This document shows positions 10,289 to 19,131 of a stretch of DNA of 64,000 nt, piece by piece. The notes beneath the pieces are model-generated. The model saw only the letters and a list, made by a program, of their open reading frames with translations. It did not search any database and was not told the origin of the DNA. The translations under genes were made by a program, and so were the position numbers. Every line of letters starts with the position of its first letter. Position 1 is the stretch's first letter. Source of the DNA: Rhizobiaceae bacterium (lineage in GTDB: Bacteria; Pseudomonadota; Alphaproteobacteria; Rhizobiales; Rhizobiaceae); the NCBI GenBank assembly GCA_023953845.1, contig JAMLJC010000002.1, positions 802,088 through 866,087 on the forward strand, in the 5' to 3' direction.

Positions 10289-11323
10289 ATGCATCGCTCG
10301 GTGATCGACGCCATCGGCAATACGCCGCTCATCCGCCTGCGCAGGGCTTCGGAAGCGACAGGCTGCGAGATCCTCGGCAAGGCCGAATTCATGAATCCCG
10401 GGCAGTCGGTGAAGGACCGCGCGGGGCTTTTCATCATCCGCGACGCCGAGAAGAAGTGCCTGCTGAGACCGGGCGGGGTCATCGTCGAAGGTACCGCCGG
10501 CAATACGGGTATCGGCCTCACCGTGGTCGCCAAGGCGCTCGGCTACCGCACGGTCATCGTCATCCCCGACACGCAGAGCCAGGAAAAGAAGGACGCGCTG
10601 CGCCTGCTCGGCGCGGAACTGCTGGAAGTGCCGGCCGTGCCTTACAAGAATCCGAACAACTACGTGAAAGTGTCCGGCCGGCTGGCCGAGCAGCTTGCCG
10701 CGAGCGATCCCAACGGCGCGATCTGGGCGAACCAGTTCGACAATGTCGCGAATCGCGATGGCCACGTCGTCACCACGGCGGAGGAAATCTGGCGCGACAC
10801 AGGCGGCAAGGTCGACGGCTTCGTCTCGGCAGTCGGCACGGGCGGAACGCTTGCCGGCGTAGCGGCGGGCCTCAAGGGCAGGAACAAAGACGTCAGGATC
10901 GCGCTGGCCGATCCGCTCGGCGCGGCGCTCTACAGCTATTATACCGACGGCGTGCTGAAGGCCGAGGGCAGCTCGATCACCGAAGGCATCGGGCAGGGGC
11001 GCGTCACCGCCAATCTCGAAGGCTTCACGCCCGATTTCTCGTACCAGATTCCCGACGAGGAGGCGCTGCCGATCATCTTCGATCTGGTGCAGGCGGAGGG
11101 GCTGTGCCTCGGCGGCTCGACCGGCATCAACATCGCCGGCGCGATCCGGTTGGCGAGGGATCTCGGTCCCGGCCACACCATCGTGACGATCCTCTGCGAC
11201 TACGGCACGCGCTACCAGTCCAAGCTCTTCAACCCGGCCTTTCTGCGTACGAAGAACCTGCCTGTCCCGGACTGGATGGACCGCGAGCCGGACATCGCAA
11301 TCCCGTTCGAGGCGGTTGCGTGA
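10289..11323 (+). CDS. cysK: Cysteine synthase A
   Basis: PLP enzyme making cysteine from O-acetylserine and sulfide. The PLP lysine lies in PGQSVKDRAG (residue about 44), the substrate loop in EGTAGNTGIGL, and the phosphate-binding loop in SAVGTGGTLAG. I start at the ATG at 10289 (MHRSVIDAIGNTPLIRL), which matches the family N-terminus. At 344 residues it is the slightly long form common in rhizobia. The AlaX-like editing gene follows after two bases. Confidence 0.92.
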   Translation: MHRSVIDAIGNTPLIRLRRASEATGCEILGKAEFMNPGQSVKDRAGLFIIRDAEKKCLLRPGGVIVEGTAGNTGIGLTVVAKALGYRTVIVIPDTQSQEKKDALRLLGAELLEVPAVPYKNPNNYVKVSGRLAEQLAASDPNGAIWANQFDNVANRDGHVVTTAEEIWRDTGGKVDGFVSAVGTGGTLAGVAAGLKGRNKDVRIALADPLGAALYSYYTDGVLKAEGSSITEGIGQGRVTANLEGFTPDFSYQIPDEEALPIIFDLVQAEGLCLGGSTGINIAGAIRLARDLGPGHTIVTILCDYGTRYQSKLFNPAFLRTKNLPVPDWMDREPDIAIPFEAVA

Positions 11324-11325
11324 CC

Positions 11326-12063
11326 ATGCGGACCGAAGCGCTTTTCCGCGAAGACGCCTACCTCAAGGAGGCCAAAGCCGAGGTTACGGGCATCGACGAC
11401 CGTGGCGGCATCATCCTCGACCGGACGATCTTCTACGCGACCTCGGGCGGTCAGCCGGGCGATACGGGCCGGCTGACGCGTCCGGACGGAACGGCGGTCA
11501 CGATAGCGGCGACCGTGACCGGGGAGACGAAGGACGAGATTATCCATGTGCCCGCTCCGGATCAGCCTTCGCTCGCGCCCGGCGACCGCGTGTCGCTGGC
11601 GATCGACTGGGAGCGCCGCCATCGCCTGATGCGGATGCACACCGCCTGCCATCTGCTGACCGTCGTCTGTCCGTTCCCCATCACCGGAGCGGCGGTTTCG
11701 GAGGACGATTCGCGTGTCGATTTCGACATTCCCGATGCGGCTTACACGAAGGAGGAGGTGACGGCGCGGCTGATGGAACTCGTCGCGGCGGACCATCCCG
11801 TGTTTACGCGCTGGATCACCGACGAGGAGCTGGCGGCCAATCCGGGGCTGGTGAAGTCCAAGAACGTTCGCCCGCCGTCCGGCACCGGCCGCATCCGGCT
11901 CGTCTGCATCGGCGATTCCGGCTCGATAGACAGCCAGCCCTGCGGCGGCACGCATGTTGCGCGCACCGGCGAAGTCGGCGACATTCACGTCGGCAAGATT
12001 GAGAAGAAGGGCAGGGAGAATCGCCGCTTTCGGCTGCGTTTCGGCCCGTTGCCCACTGCCTGA
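11326..12063 (+). CDS. Alanyl-tRNA editing protein (AlaX-like)
   Basis: A 245-residue free-standing editing domain that hydrolyses mischarged Ser-tRNA(Ala). It has the N-terminal beta-barrel of AlaXM/L types (TIFYATSGGQPGDTG). It also carries the zinc-binding pair HTACH (residues about 105-109) and CGGTH near residue 212, as in the AlaRS editing domain. It is two bases from cysK and nine bases before the sulfurtransferase, so the three probably share an mRNA. Confidence 0.9.
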   Translation: MRTEALFREDAYLKEAKAEVTGIDDRGGIILDRTIFYATSGGQPGDTGRLTRPDGTAVTIAATVTGETKDEIIHVPAPDQPSLAPGDRVSLAIDWERRHRLMRMHTACHLLTVVCPFPITGAAVSEDDSRVDFDIPDAAYTKEEVTARLMELVAADHPVFTRWITDEELAANPGLVKSKNVRPPSGTGRIRLVCIGDSGSIDSQPCGGTHVARTGEVGDIHVGKIEKKGRENRRFRLRFGPLPTA

Positions 12064-12072
12064 GGATCGGCA

Positions 12073-12924
12073 ATGAGCGAACGTAGCCCTTTCGTGGTCG
12101 ATGCCGACTGGTTGCAGGGATGGCTGGGAAAACCCGGCCTCTCCATCGTCGACGCCTCGTGGTATCTGCCGGCGCAGAAGCGTGACGCGCGCGCCGAGTA
12201 CGATCAGGCGCACATACCGGGCGCGGTCTTCTTCGATCAGGATCTGGTCGTCGACAACACGTCGGAACTTCCGCACACGCTGCCGAAGCCCGAGCAGTTC
12301 GCGCCCTTTGCCGGCACCATGGGCATTTCCGTCGACGACACGATCGTCGTCTATGATGGAGCCGGCATGTTCAGCGCTCCGCGCGTGTGGTGGATGTTCC
12401 GCGTGATGGGCGCCAAGGAGGTCTTTGTCCTCGACGGCGGCTTCGACCGCTGGAAGGCGGAAGGCCGGCCGGTGACGGCGGAGCCGACCAAGGTCGCGCC
12501 CTGCATATTCATGACGGATTTCGATGCTTCGCGCGTCGCCTCGCTGGCCGACATGCGCGAGATCGTCGGCGGCGGCGAGCGGCAGATCGCGGATGCGCGC
12601 TCCGCCGGGCGATTTGCCGGCACCGATCCAGAGCCGCGCGCCGGCGTGCGGGGCGGCCACATGCCCGGCGCGAAAAACGTGCCGGCAACCTCGCTTTCCG
12701 AGAATGGCCGTCTTCTGCCGCTGGACGAGTTGCGCGCGCGGCTCGAAGGCGCCGGCCTCGACCTCGACAGGCCGATCGTCACCTCCTGCGGCTCCGGCGT
12801 CACGGCGGCGGTGATCACGCTGGCGCTGGAATCGGTCGGCCATCACGGCAGCAAGCTCTATGACGGCTCCTGGACCGAATGGGGAAGCCGCACGGATACG
12901 CCGGTGGCGACGGGCAAGGAGTGA
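12073..12924 (+). CDS. sseA: 3-mercaptopyruvate sulfurtransferase
   Basis: A 283-residue protein of two rhodanese domains. The N-terminal one is structural; the C-terminal one has the active cysteine in TSCGSGVTAAV, the CGSGVT loop being typical of mercaptopyruvate rather than thiosulfate enzymes. It transfers sulfur from 3-mercaptopyruvate to a thiol acceptor. Sitting downstream of cysK, it fits a small sulfur-metabolism operon. Confidence 0.9.
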   Translation: MSERSPFVVDADWLQGWLGKPGLSIVDASWYLPAQKRDARAEYDQAHIPGAVFFDQDLVVDNTSELPHTLPKPEQFAPFAGTMGISVDDTIVVYDGAGMFSAPRVWWMFRVMGAKEVFVLDGGFDRWKAEGRPVTAEPTKVAPCIFMTDFDASRVASLADMREIVGGGERQIADARSAGRFAGTDPEPRAGVRGGHMPGAKNVPATSLSENGRLLPLDELRARLEGAGLDLDRPIVTSCGSGVTAAVITLALESVGHHGSKLYDGSWTEWGSRTDTPVATGKE

Positions 12925-12926
12925 GC

Positions 12927-13490
12927 ATGGAAGCCGAAAAGCCGGTCGACGTCATTCCGGTCACCGTCACCTTTCTGGAGATGACCGCGCCGCCGGCGCA
13001 TTATCCGCCTCTGCCGCACAACCGGCAGATCGCGCTGCTCAGGGCGCGCAACATCCCGGTCCATTTCTACAAATATCTGGCCGACCGCGTCGGGCGCAAA
13101 TGGCACTGGGTGAACATCCTTCGTACCCCTGACGCCGAACTCGAGGCGGCGCTGTCGAAGCCGGACCGTGACATCCGCGTACTCTATCTGGACGGGTCGC
13201 CGGCGGGCTTCTTCGATATCAAGCCGATGCTGCCCGGAGCGGCGGACCTCGCCTATTTCGGCCTGATGGAACACGCCGTCGGCCAAGGTCTCGGCCGCTG
13301 GTTTCTTGGCGCTGCGATCGAGGCGGCGTGGTCGCACGGGCCGCGCCTGGTGACCGTACAGACATGCACGCTCGATCATCCGGCCGCGCTGCCGCTCTAT
13401 CAGCGCCTAGGCTTCTCGCCTGTCGGCCAGCAGCAGGAAATGGTCAAGGTGATGACCATGGCCGAGCGTTCGGAGAGTGTGATGCGGTGA
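12927..13490 (+). CDS. GNAT family N-acetyltransferase
   Basis: A 187-residue acetyltransferase. The acetyl-CoA loop is GLGRWFLGAAIEAAW (residues about 115-130), and the late strand-helix LPLYQRLGFSPVG is typical of the fold. I start at the ATG at 12927, two bases after the sseA stop; GGAG within the sseA end serves as ribosome-binding site. Substrate unknown. Confidence 0.85.
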   Translation: MEAEKPVDVIPVTVTFLEMTAPPAHYPPLPHNRQIALLRARNIPVHFYKYLADRVGRKWHWVNILRTPDAELEAALSKPDRDIRVLYLDGSPAGFFDIKPMLPGAADLAYFGLMEHAVGQGLGRWFLGAAIEAAWSHGPRLVTVQTCTLDHPAALPLYQRLGFSPVGQQQEMVKVMTMAERSESVMR

Positions 13491-13499
13491 CGCTGACGA

Positions 13500-14120
13500 T
13501 CAGCCTTGCGACTGATTGAATTCGGCGTCCAGCATTTCCGGACGCTGGATGACGGCGAACTCGATGGCGACGCCTTCCTCGAAATGGCGCACCACCTGGC
13601 CGCGCATCGTTCCCAGCACGACCTGAACGCCGAGCGCCGGCTTGACGTCGATCTCGACGGCGGCGCCCGACAGCGACAGGTCGATAATCCGGCACTGGTA
13701 CTGGCGTCCGTCGAGGAGTTGCAGGATGCTCATCGGGTTGCGTGGCGCGACGCGCTCGTGGCGGCGGTCTTCCGGCAGGTCGAGTTCGTGCTTGTTGGCG
13801 AGCCAGGTGAGCTGGGCCGCCAGCTTGTCCTTCTTGCGTTCCGAGGCGATGACCGTCATGGCGAAACCGTCATCGAGACGACGCGTGATCACGCCCTCGA
13901 CGCGGCCGATATGGTCGATATAGGCGATGACCTTCTCGCCGGCCTCGCCGATATGATCGCAGCGCATCGAAACATTGCCCGGCGACATGTCGATCACCTG
14001 GCACGGATGTTCGGAGCGGTCCTCGAGCATGTAGCGCCCGTAAATCTTCACGCGGACCCGTTGAAAGGTCCGCCGCTCCGCCTTCAACGGCGCGCTCTGG
14101 ATCGCCGCAGCCCTCATCAT
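13500..14120 (-). CDS. Double PilZ domain protein
   Basis: A 206-residue protein with two PilZ-type modules. The first starts at RVRVKIYGRYM and includes VIDMSPGNVSMRC. The second has the cleaner c-di-GMP signature: RRHERVAPR (RxxxR) near residue 115 and IIDLSLSGAAVE (DxSxxG). It is probably a soluble c-di-GMP responder. The first module lacks a good RxxxR and may be structural. A GGTTAACAA 59 bases upstream matches a palindrome arm near 14977 and could be regulatory. Confidence 0.83.
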   Translation of the reverse strand: MMRAAAIQSAPLKAERRTFQRVRVKIYGRYMLEDRSEHPCQVIDMSPGNVSMRCDHIGEAGEKVIAYIDHIGRVEGVITRRLDDGFAMTVIASERKKDKLAAQLTWLANKHELDLPEDRRHERVAPRNPMSILQLLDGRQYQCRIIDLSLSGAAVEIDVKPALGVQVVLGTMRGQVVRHFEEGVAIEFAVIQRPEMLDAEFNQSQG

Positions 14121-14178
14121 TGCCTCTGCCTGCCAGCCATGTGGCGGAAAGCCACGCGATGGACCTTACCACCACATA

Positions 14179-14187
14179 GGTTAACAA
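14179..14187. promoter_or_regulatory. GGTTAACAA site upstream of the PilZ gene
   Basis: The nine-mer GGTTAACAA lies 59 bases before the PilZ start and recurs exactly as an arm of the palindrome at 14977-15009. TTAACC-like half sites are used by CtrA in Rhizobiales, but the spacing of a full CtrA box is not present here, so the regulator is unknown. Confidence 0.35.
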
Positions 14188-14226
14188 TGCGGAAAGCGTG
14201 CCGCGGCGGCTTCCGCGGCTTCGGCG

Positions 14227-14862
14227 CTATTCAGGCCCGCGCCCGCCGTCGAGCACGAGGAGATGGCGAATCCGGCGGGCGTTGTTCAGCAGGAAGTCGG
14301 CCTTCGGCGCATGGCCCCGGGCCATCGGCGGCACCGGGACGGCCGGGCGATTCTTGAGGAACATCGGGTCGCGGTCGGGATCGATGACCCGGACCGAGCC
14401 CAGCTTCGCGTCCGCGATCGGATGCGAACCCAGCCAGAAGGGCTTGTGCGCCGCCGACAGGGCGCCGAGGCAACGCGGATTTTCCTGACCTCCGTCGAGC
14501 GGCAGAAGCACGAACTCGAAGGAGACGCTGCGATCGTCGCGGCCGAATCCGTAGAAGTCGAAGCAGACGACGGATTTGGACTGGAACACGCTCGCGACCA
14601 GACGGGCGACCACGCGGCGCTCCGTTTCCCGCCAGAGCGAGGTGAAGGCGAAGCCCTTCAGCTCGCGGCCGTAGATGGCGCACAGGCGCGTTCCCGCCAG
14701 CCGGAAGATGGCCTCGCCGCGCATGTCGCGTTCAAGGATGAAGGTGTCGCCCAGCAGTGACTTGATGTCGGCCGGCTCGATATCCGTCCGCTTCGGGGCA
14801 GGGCGATCGCCGCGCAGGCGGTTCCAATAATGGAACAGCGCCAGGGAGCCCTCCTGTTTCAT
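14227..14862 (-). CDS. PAS domain-containing protein
   Basis: A 211-residue cytosolic protein of the PAS_5-like type common in Rhizobiales, with no output domain. Landmarks are FHYWNRLRGDRPAPKRTDIE, LLGDTFILERD and FRLAGTRLCAIYGRELKG, followed by a five-stranded PAS core. It may sense a ligand and signal by protein contact. It is transcribed divergently from the rhizosphere-side intergenic region that holds a palindrome and a terminator-like hairpin. Confidence 0.8.
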   Translation of the reverse strand: MKQEGSLALFHYWNRLRGDRPAPKRTDIEPADIKSLLGDTFILERDMRGEAIFRLAGTRLCAIYGRELKGFAFTSLWRETERRVVARLVASVFQSKSVVCFDFYGFGRDDRSVSFEFVLLPLDGGQENPRCLGALSAAHKPFWLGSHPIADAKLGSVRVIDPDRDPMFLKNRPAVPVPPMARGHAPKADFLLNNARRIRHLLVLDGGRGPE

Positions 14863-14976
14863 TCCATGCCACTCCGAATTTGCGCCGGGCGAATCTGTTC
14901 CGGCGGCGGACGTTGGTGCGCCCTTTAGGCCACTTTCAGTGGGAGAGAGGCAGGGCGCGTGCCAATCGGAGAGAAG

Positions 14977-15009
14977 TTGTTAACCGTTCGGGGACATTAA
15001 GGTTAACAA
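14977..15009. promoter_or_regulatory. TTGTTAACC/GGTTAACAA inverted repeat
   Basis: Two exact 9-bp arms, TTGTTAACC (14977-14985) and GGTTAACAA (15001-15009), flank a 15-base spacer. The arm centres are 24 bases apart, so both face about the same side of the helix. It lies between the PAS gene and the rhomboid gene and could control either, or the RNA proposed at 15010-15172. Confidence 0.45.
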
Positions 15010-15172
15010 AGGGTTTCGATTGCGAGCGCGGCCTCGCCGTGCGAGCTTCGCATCACTCCAGTACAGCACCGCCGGGCTCCGTCCGGCGGCACTTCAGTCA
15101 AAAGATCTCGGGGGAGAGCAGGGGGCTCGCCGGCCGTTCAGAGTGAAACCTCTGGACGGCCGTTCTCTTTTT
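15010..15172 (+). ncRNA. Candidate small RNA ending in an intrinsic terminator
   Basis: No open frame explains this stretch, yet it ends in a textbook terminator at 15131-15172 that has no plus-strand gene in front of it. A second hairpin (CCGCCGG, CTCCGT loop, CCGGCGG) precedes it near 15070-15095. Upstream sits the GTTAAC palindrome. I could not match it to 6S, SRP RNA or another known family from memory. It may instead be an attenuator leader for the rhomboid gene that starts at 15218. Confidence 0.4.
15131..15172 (+). terminator. Rho-independent terminator
   Basis: The arm CGGCCGTTCAGAG (15131-15143) pairs with CTCTGGACGGCCG (15150-15162) with one T-G wobble and a TGAAAC loop. TTCTCTTTTT follows. 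It reads on the plus strand, 46 bases before the rhomboid ATG. Confidence 0.75.
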
Positions 15173-15217
15173 GGCGCAGTGGTTTTCTTCGTCCCGGCAG
15201 TGGGTTATGCGTCTTTG

Positions 15218-16003
15218 ATGACACGCGAAGTTGAGCCGCCTCCCCAGAGCGGCGAGCCGGAAGAGAAAGCCGCATCCGAGGCCCCGGCCGAGACACCCGG
15301 CGCATCCGCGCGTCGCCGCGAACCGGTCTTCAACATACCCGCCGTCGTGGCCGCGCTCACCGCCCTCTGCGTCGGTGTGCATCTCGCCAGGGTCTATGTG
15401 TTAACGCCGGAGCAGGATTTCGAACTTTTGGTCCGCGCGGCCTTCATTCCCATCCGCTATTCCGGCGCGTTCGACATCGATGTCTGGGCGTTCACCAGCC
15501 CCGTCACCTATGCGTTCCTGCACGGCGGCTTCGCGCATCTGCTTCTCAACATGGTTTGGTTCGTGGCCTTCGGCTCGCCGCTCGCGAATCGCATCGGCAT
15601 GCTTCGCTTCGTCCTGTTCTGGATCGCCACCAGCCTCGGCGCGGTGGCGCTGCATTATGTCGTCTATCCGGACGGGCAGGCGCCGCTGGTCGGCGCGTCC
15701 GGCGCGATCTCCGGCATGATGGGTGCCGCCGCCCGCTACGGCTTCTTCATCGATCGCTCGACGCGCAGCGGCGTGTTCGCGGGACCGCTCCTGCCGATTG
15801 GGACGGCCCTCACGCTGCGACCGGTCATAACGTTCCTCGCCGTGTGGTTCGCGATCAATATCGTGACGGGACTGGCCGGCTTCGTGCCGGACATGGAGGA
15901 CGCCTCGATCGCATGGGAGGCGCATATAGGCGGTTTCCTGACCGGGTTCTTCGGCATCGGCCTCTTCGACCGCAAACCGCTGCCACCCGGCGCAATCGCC
16001 TGA
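15218..16003 (+). CDS. Rhomboid family intramembrane serine protease
   Basis: A 261-residue membrane protease. A disordered, Glu/Pro-rich N-terminus (about 35 residues) leads into six or more membrane helices. The catalytic serine is in LVGASGAISGMMGAAA, the catalytic histidine in WEAHIGGFLTG, and HGGFAHLLLNMVWF is the conserved L1/helix-2 region. I start at the ATG at 15218; the open frame from 15020 would run through the terminator hairpin. Substrates unknown. Confidence 0.9.
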   Translation: MTREVEPPPQSGEPEEKAASEAPAETPGASARRREPVFNIPAVVAALTALCVGVHLARVYVLTPEQDFELLVRAAFIPIRYSGAFDIDVWAFTSPVTYAFLHGGFAHLLLNMVWFVAFGSPLANRIGMLRFVLFWIATSLGAVALHYVVYPDGQAPLVGASGAISGMMGAAARYGFFIDRSTRSGVFAGPLLPIGTALTLRPVITFLAVWFAINIVTGLAGFVPDMEDASIAWEAHIGGFLTGFFGIGLFDRKPLPPGAIA

Positions 16004-16089
16004 TCCACGACGATCTCCATACTTGAAATGCGTCCGTATGAAGCGCACCATATCCAAGGGGGAGGAGTGTCGAGCGCGAGGAGGAAGCT

Positions 16090-16521
16090 ATGACGGTCAA
16101 AGCCATCCTTGAGGCGAAGGGCCATGATGTCTTCACGTTAGGCCCCAACGAGAAGCTGTCGGAGGCGGTGCGGGTGCTGGCGGAAAACCGCATCGGTGCG
16201 CTTGTCGTCACCAATGGCGACAGAAAGATCGTCGGCATCCTTTCCGAACGCGACATCGTTCGCGCCATTTCACGCAACGGGCCGCAGGTGCTCGACGACA
16301 CCGTGCGCTCCGCCATGACTCCGAAAGTCAGCATCTGCAACGAGAACCACACGGTCAACGAAGTTATGGAGATCATGACGCGTGGCCGTTTCCGCCATCT
16401 GCCGGTCGAGAAGAACGGGCTGCTCGACGGGATCGTGTCCATCGGCGACGTCGTGAAACGGCGCATCGAGGATGTCGAGCGCGAGGCGGAGGAGATCAAG
16501 CACTACATCGCCACCGCCTGA
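16090..16521 (+). CDS. CBS domain-containing protein
   Basis: A 143-residue protein made of one pair of CBS domains (about residues 8-65 and 75-130), with SERDIVRAISRNGP and SIGDVVKRRIEDVE closing each motif. Such stand-alone pairs bind adenine nucleotides or NAD and act as sensors. GAGGAAG precedes the ATG. It is separated from the rhomboid gene by about 85 bases. Confidence 0.9.
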   Translation: MTVKAILEAKGHDVFTLGPNEKLSEAVRVLAENRIGALVVTNGDRKIVGILSERDIVRAISRNGPQVLDDTVRSAMTPKVSICNENHTVNEVMEIMTRGRFRHLPVEKNGLLDGIVSIGDVVKRRIEDVEREAEEIKHYIATA

Positions 16522-16730
16522 CGTTACGCGCGCAGACCGGCGGTAGTGGTACCGTCACTGCGCCGGAGCGGCTGACCGCAAGAACAATAGGCGAGGTTCC
16601 TTGGCCGGCAAACGGACAGGCCGATCGACGTACTTCCCTGAAGGTCTGGTTCATCGCCTCTTAGCGCGGGGTTGAGTTCGCGCCGTCCCGCCGCTATGTC
16701 TCGCGCCAAGCTCGTTTTCAGGCCTTTTGT

Positions 16731-17696
16731 ATGAAGCCTCGCATTGCCGTCCTGGGTTGTGGATACTGGGGCTCGAACCACATCCGCACCCTGAAGGGGC
16801 TCGGCGCCCTCCGCGCCGTTTCCGATGCCAATGCGGCCCGGGCGGAAGGATTCGCGTCAGATCATGAGTGCCTGGCGATCCCGCCCGACGAGCTTTTCAC
16901 GCGCGGCGACATAGACGCCATCGTCATGGCGCTGCCGCCTCAATATCATGCCGAGAGCGCCATTCGGGCCGTCGAGAACGGCAAGGACGTGCTGGTCGAG
17001 AAGCCGATTGCGCTCACCGTGCCCGACGCGGAGCGCGCCGTCGCGGCCGCCGCCGCCAACGGCCGCGTCTTCATGGTCGGCCATGTGCTGCGCTTCCACC
17101 CGGCCTTCGAACGGCTCAAGGCACTGATCGATGCCGGCGAACTCGGAGAAGTCCGCTACATCCATTCGCATCGGCTCGGGCTCGGAAAATTTCACACCGA
17201 GAACGATGCTCTGTGGGATCTCGCGCCGCACGACCTGTCGATGATCCTGGCGATCACCGGCACGGCGCCGGTCGAAGTGCGCGGTGAGGGGGCGGCGCTG
17301 CTCGATCACCTCAGCGACTTCGCGCACTTGCACATGCGCTTTCCGAACGGCCTGCGCAGCCATCTGTTCACCTCCCGCCTCAATCCGTATCGGGAGCGGC
17401 GGCTGACCGTCGTCGGCAACAAGGCGATGGCCGTTTTCGACGATGTCGAGCCGTGGGAACGCAAGCTTGCCGTCTATCGCCACGCGGTGTGGATGGACAG
17501 CGGCCAGTGGGCGTTCACGACCAACGAGCCGACCTATATCCCGATCGAACAGGGCATGCCGCTGACGCGGGAGTTGCAGCACTTCATCCAGTGCATCGAG
17601 ACACGCGCCAGACCCCGCACCGATGGCGAGGAGGCGATCCGCGTCCTGCAGATCCTGACGGCCGGCACAGTGACGCATGACGGCGCGTTCGGATAA
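16731..17696 (+). CDS. Gfo/Idh/MocA family oxidoreductase
   Basis: A 321-residue NAD(P)-dependent dehydrogenase. The Rossmann loop is VLGCGYWGSNHIRTL at the N-terminus and the family EKPIALTV motif is at about residue 88 (VLVEKPIALTVPDAERAV). The C-terminal half supplies the substrate domain, with HDLSMILAITG. Many homologues act on UDP-sugars in surface polysaccharide synthesis, but the lone context leaves the substrate open. Confidence 0.87.
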   Translation: MKPRIAVLGCGYWGSNHIRTLKGLGALRAVSDANAARAEGFASDHECLAIPPDELFTRGDIDAIVMALPPQYHAESAIRAVENGKDVLVEKPIALTVPDAERAVAAAAANGRVFMVGHVLRFHPAFERLKALIDAGELGEVRYIHSHRLGLGKFHTENDALWDLAPHDLSMILAITGTAPVEVRGEGAALLDHLSDFAHLHMRFPNGLRSHLFTSRLNPYRERRLTVVGNKAMAVFDDVEPWERKLAVYRHAVWMDSGQWAFTTNEPTYIPIEQGMPLTRELQHFIQCIETRARPRTDGEEAIRVLQILTAGTVTHDGAFG

Positions 17697-17755
17697 ACTG
17701 AAGACACTCGCTCCAAAAGCCTGAAAAGTCGCCGTTTTCGACTGTCGCCCGTGCG

Positions 17756-18946
17756 TCAGGCGGCCGACGAGTGGGCAGGCATCGCAGCCAGCCGTGACAG
17801 CAGGCGCTCCGCCTCCGCCCCGCGCTCGGAGCGTTCGATGAAGCCGCCGCCCAGCACGCGCGCATCGTTGCCGTCGTCCGTGTAGAGGACGCAGGCCTGT
17901 CCGGGCGCGACGCCGGTCTCGCCGTCGGCAAGCTCGACGGTCACCTGCCCGCCTGCGCGGCGCAGCACGGCCTGACGGGGAGGGCGGGTCGAGCGCACCT
18001 TGGCATAGACCTCGACACCCTCCGCCGGGATGGCGGACAGCGGCCCGTCGCCCAGCCAGTTGACGTCTCGAAGGAAGATCCTGTGCGTCTCCAGCGCTTC
18101 GCGCGGGCCGACGACGACGCGCGCCCGCTCCGCATCGAGATGCACGACATAGAGCGGCTCGCCGGAAGCGATGCCTATGCCGCGGCGCTGGCCGATGGTG
18201 TAGCGCAGGATGCCTTCGTGCCGGCCAAGCACCCGGCCGTCGATATGGACGATGTCGCCGGGAGTGGCCGCCGCCGGCCTCAGCTTGGCGATGATGTCGC
18301 TGTACTTACCCTGCGGCACGAAGCAGATGTCCTGGCTGTCGGCCTTCGCCGCCACGACCAGCCCCATCTCCTCGGCGATGGCGCGCACCTCGGGCTTGGA
18401 CAGTCCGCCCAGCGGGAAGCGCAGATAGTCGATCTGCTCCTGCGTGGTGGCGAACAGGAAATAGCTCTGGTCGCGGTCGGCGTCGACCGGGCGATAAAGC
18501 GCGCGATGCGCGCCGTTTGCGCGGCTGCGGATATAGTGGCCGGTCGCCAGCGCATCCGCGCCCAGCTCGCGCGCCGTCGCCAGAAGATCCGCGAACTTGA
18601 CCGTCTGGTTGCAGGAAACGCAGGGAATCGGGGTTTCGCCGGCAACATAGCTCTCGGCGAACGGATCGATCACGGCCTTGCGGAACCGCTCTTCATAATC
18701 GAGCACATAATGCGGAATGCCAAGGGTTTCCGACACGCGGCGGGCGTCGGCGATGTCCTGGCCGGCGCAGCACGAGCCGGTGCGATGCACAGCCGCGCCA
18801 TGGTCGTAGAGCTGGAGCGTGACGCCCACCACATCGTAGCCTTCGCGCTTCATCAGGCCGGCGACGACGGAAGAATCCACGCCGCCCGACATGGCGACGA
18901 CGACGCGGGTATTTTCGGGCCTGCCCGGCAGATCAAGGCTATTCAT
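17756..18946 (-). CDS. mnmA: tRNA-uridine 2-sulfurtransferase
   Basis: Makes the 2-thio group of s2U at the tRNA wobble position. The PP-loop SGGVDSSVVA is near residue 22. The catalytic cysteines are in GSCCAGQD and in CVSCNQTVKF, and the tail domain ends in VAPGQACVLY. I start at the ATG at 18946 (MNSLDLPGRPENTRVVVAMS); an upstream in-frame start at 19015 adds an unsupported extension. Length 396 is typical for alphaproteobacteria. Confidence 0.93.
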   Translation of the reverse strand: MNSLDLPGRPENTRVVVAMSGGVDSSVVAGLMKREGYDVVGVTLQLYDHGAAVHRTGSCCAGQDIADARRVSETLGIPHYVLDYEERFRKAVIDPFAESYVAGETPIPCVSCNQTVKFADLLATARELGADALATGHYIRSRANGAHRALYRPVDADRDQSYFLFATTQEQIDYLRFPLGGLSKPEVRAIAEEMGLVVAAKADSQDICFVPQGKYSDIIAKLRPAAATPGDIVHIDGRVLGRHEGILRYTIGQRRGIGIASGEPLYVVHLDAERARVVVGPREALETHRIFLRDVNWLGDGPLSAIPAEGVEVYAKVRSTRPPRQAVLRRAGGQVTVELADGETGVAPGQACVLYTDDGNDARVLGGGFIERSERGAEAERLLSRLAAMPAHSSAA

Positions 18947-19131
18947 CGAACGATTCCAATATTTAAGGCACTTTGCCTCAAGTTGTGCCCTGATTGGGTG
19001 GCGCGAATGGCGCATGCCTTGTCAGGTAGCTATCACAACAATCACTTCAAAGCACTGTATGAGGTTCATCCATTTTTAAAGCTGTCGCGATAAATTGGCC
19101 GTGATTAGGTCTTGGGTTTGTAGAGAGTACG

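Noticed and set aside
10135..12063. A 642-codon plus-strand frame joining the cysK region to the AlaX gene.
   Set aside because: Only its last 245 codons are real (AlaX-like protein); the earlier part is the out-of-frame shadow of cysK.
14164..14187. A full CtrA box before the PilZ gene.
   Set aside because: Only one TTAA half site is present; no TTAA-N7-TTAA spacing fits.
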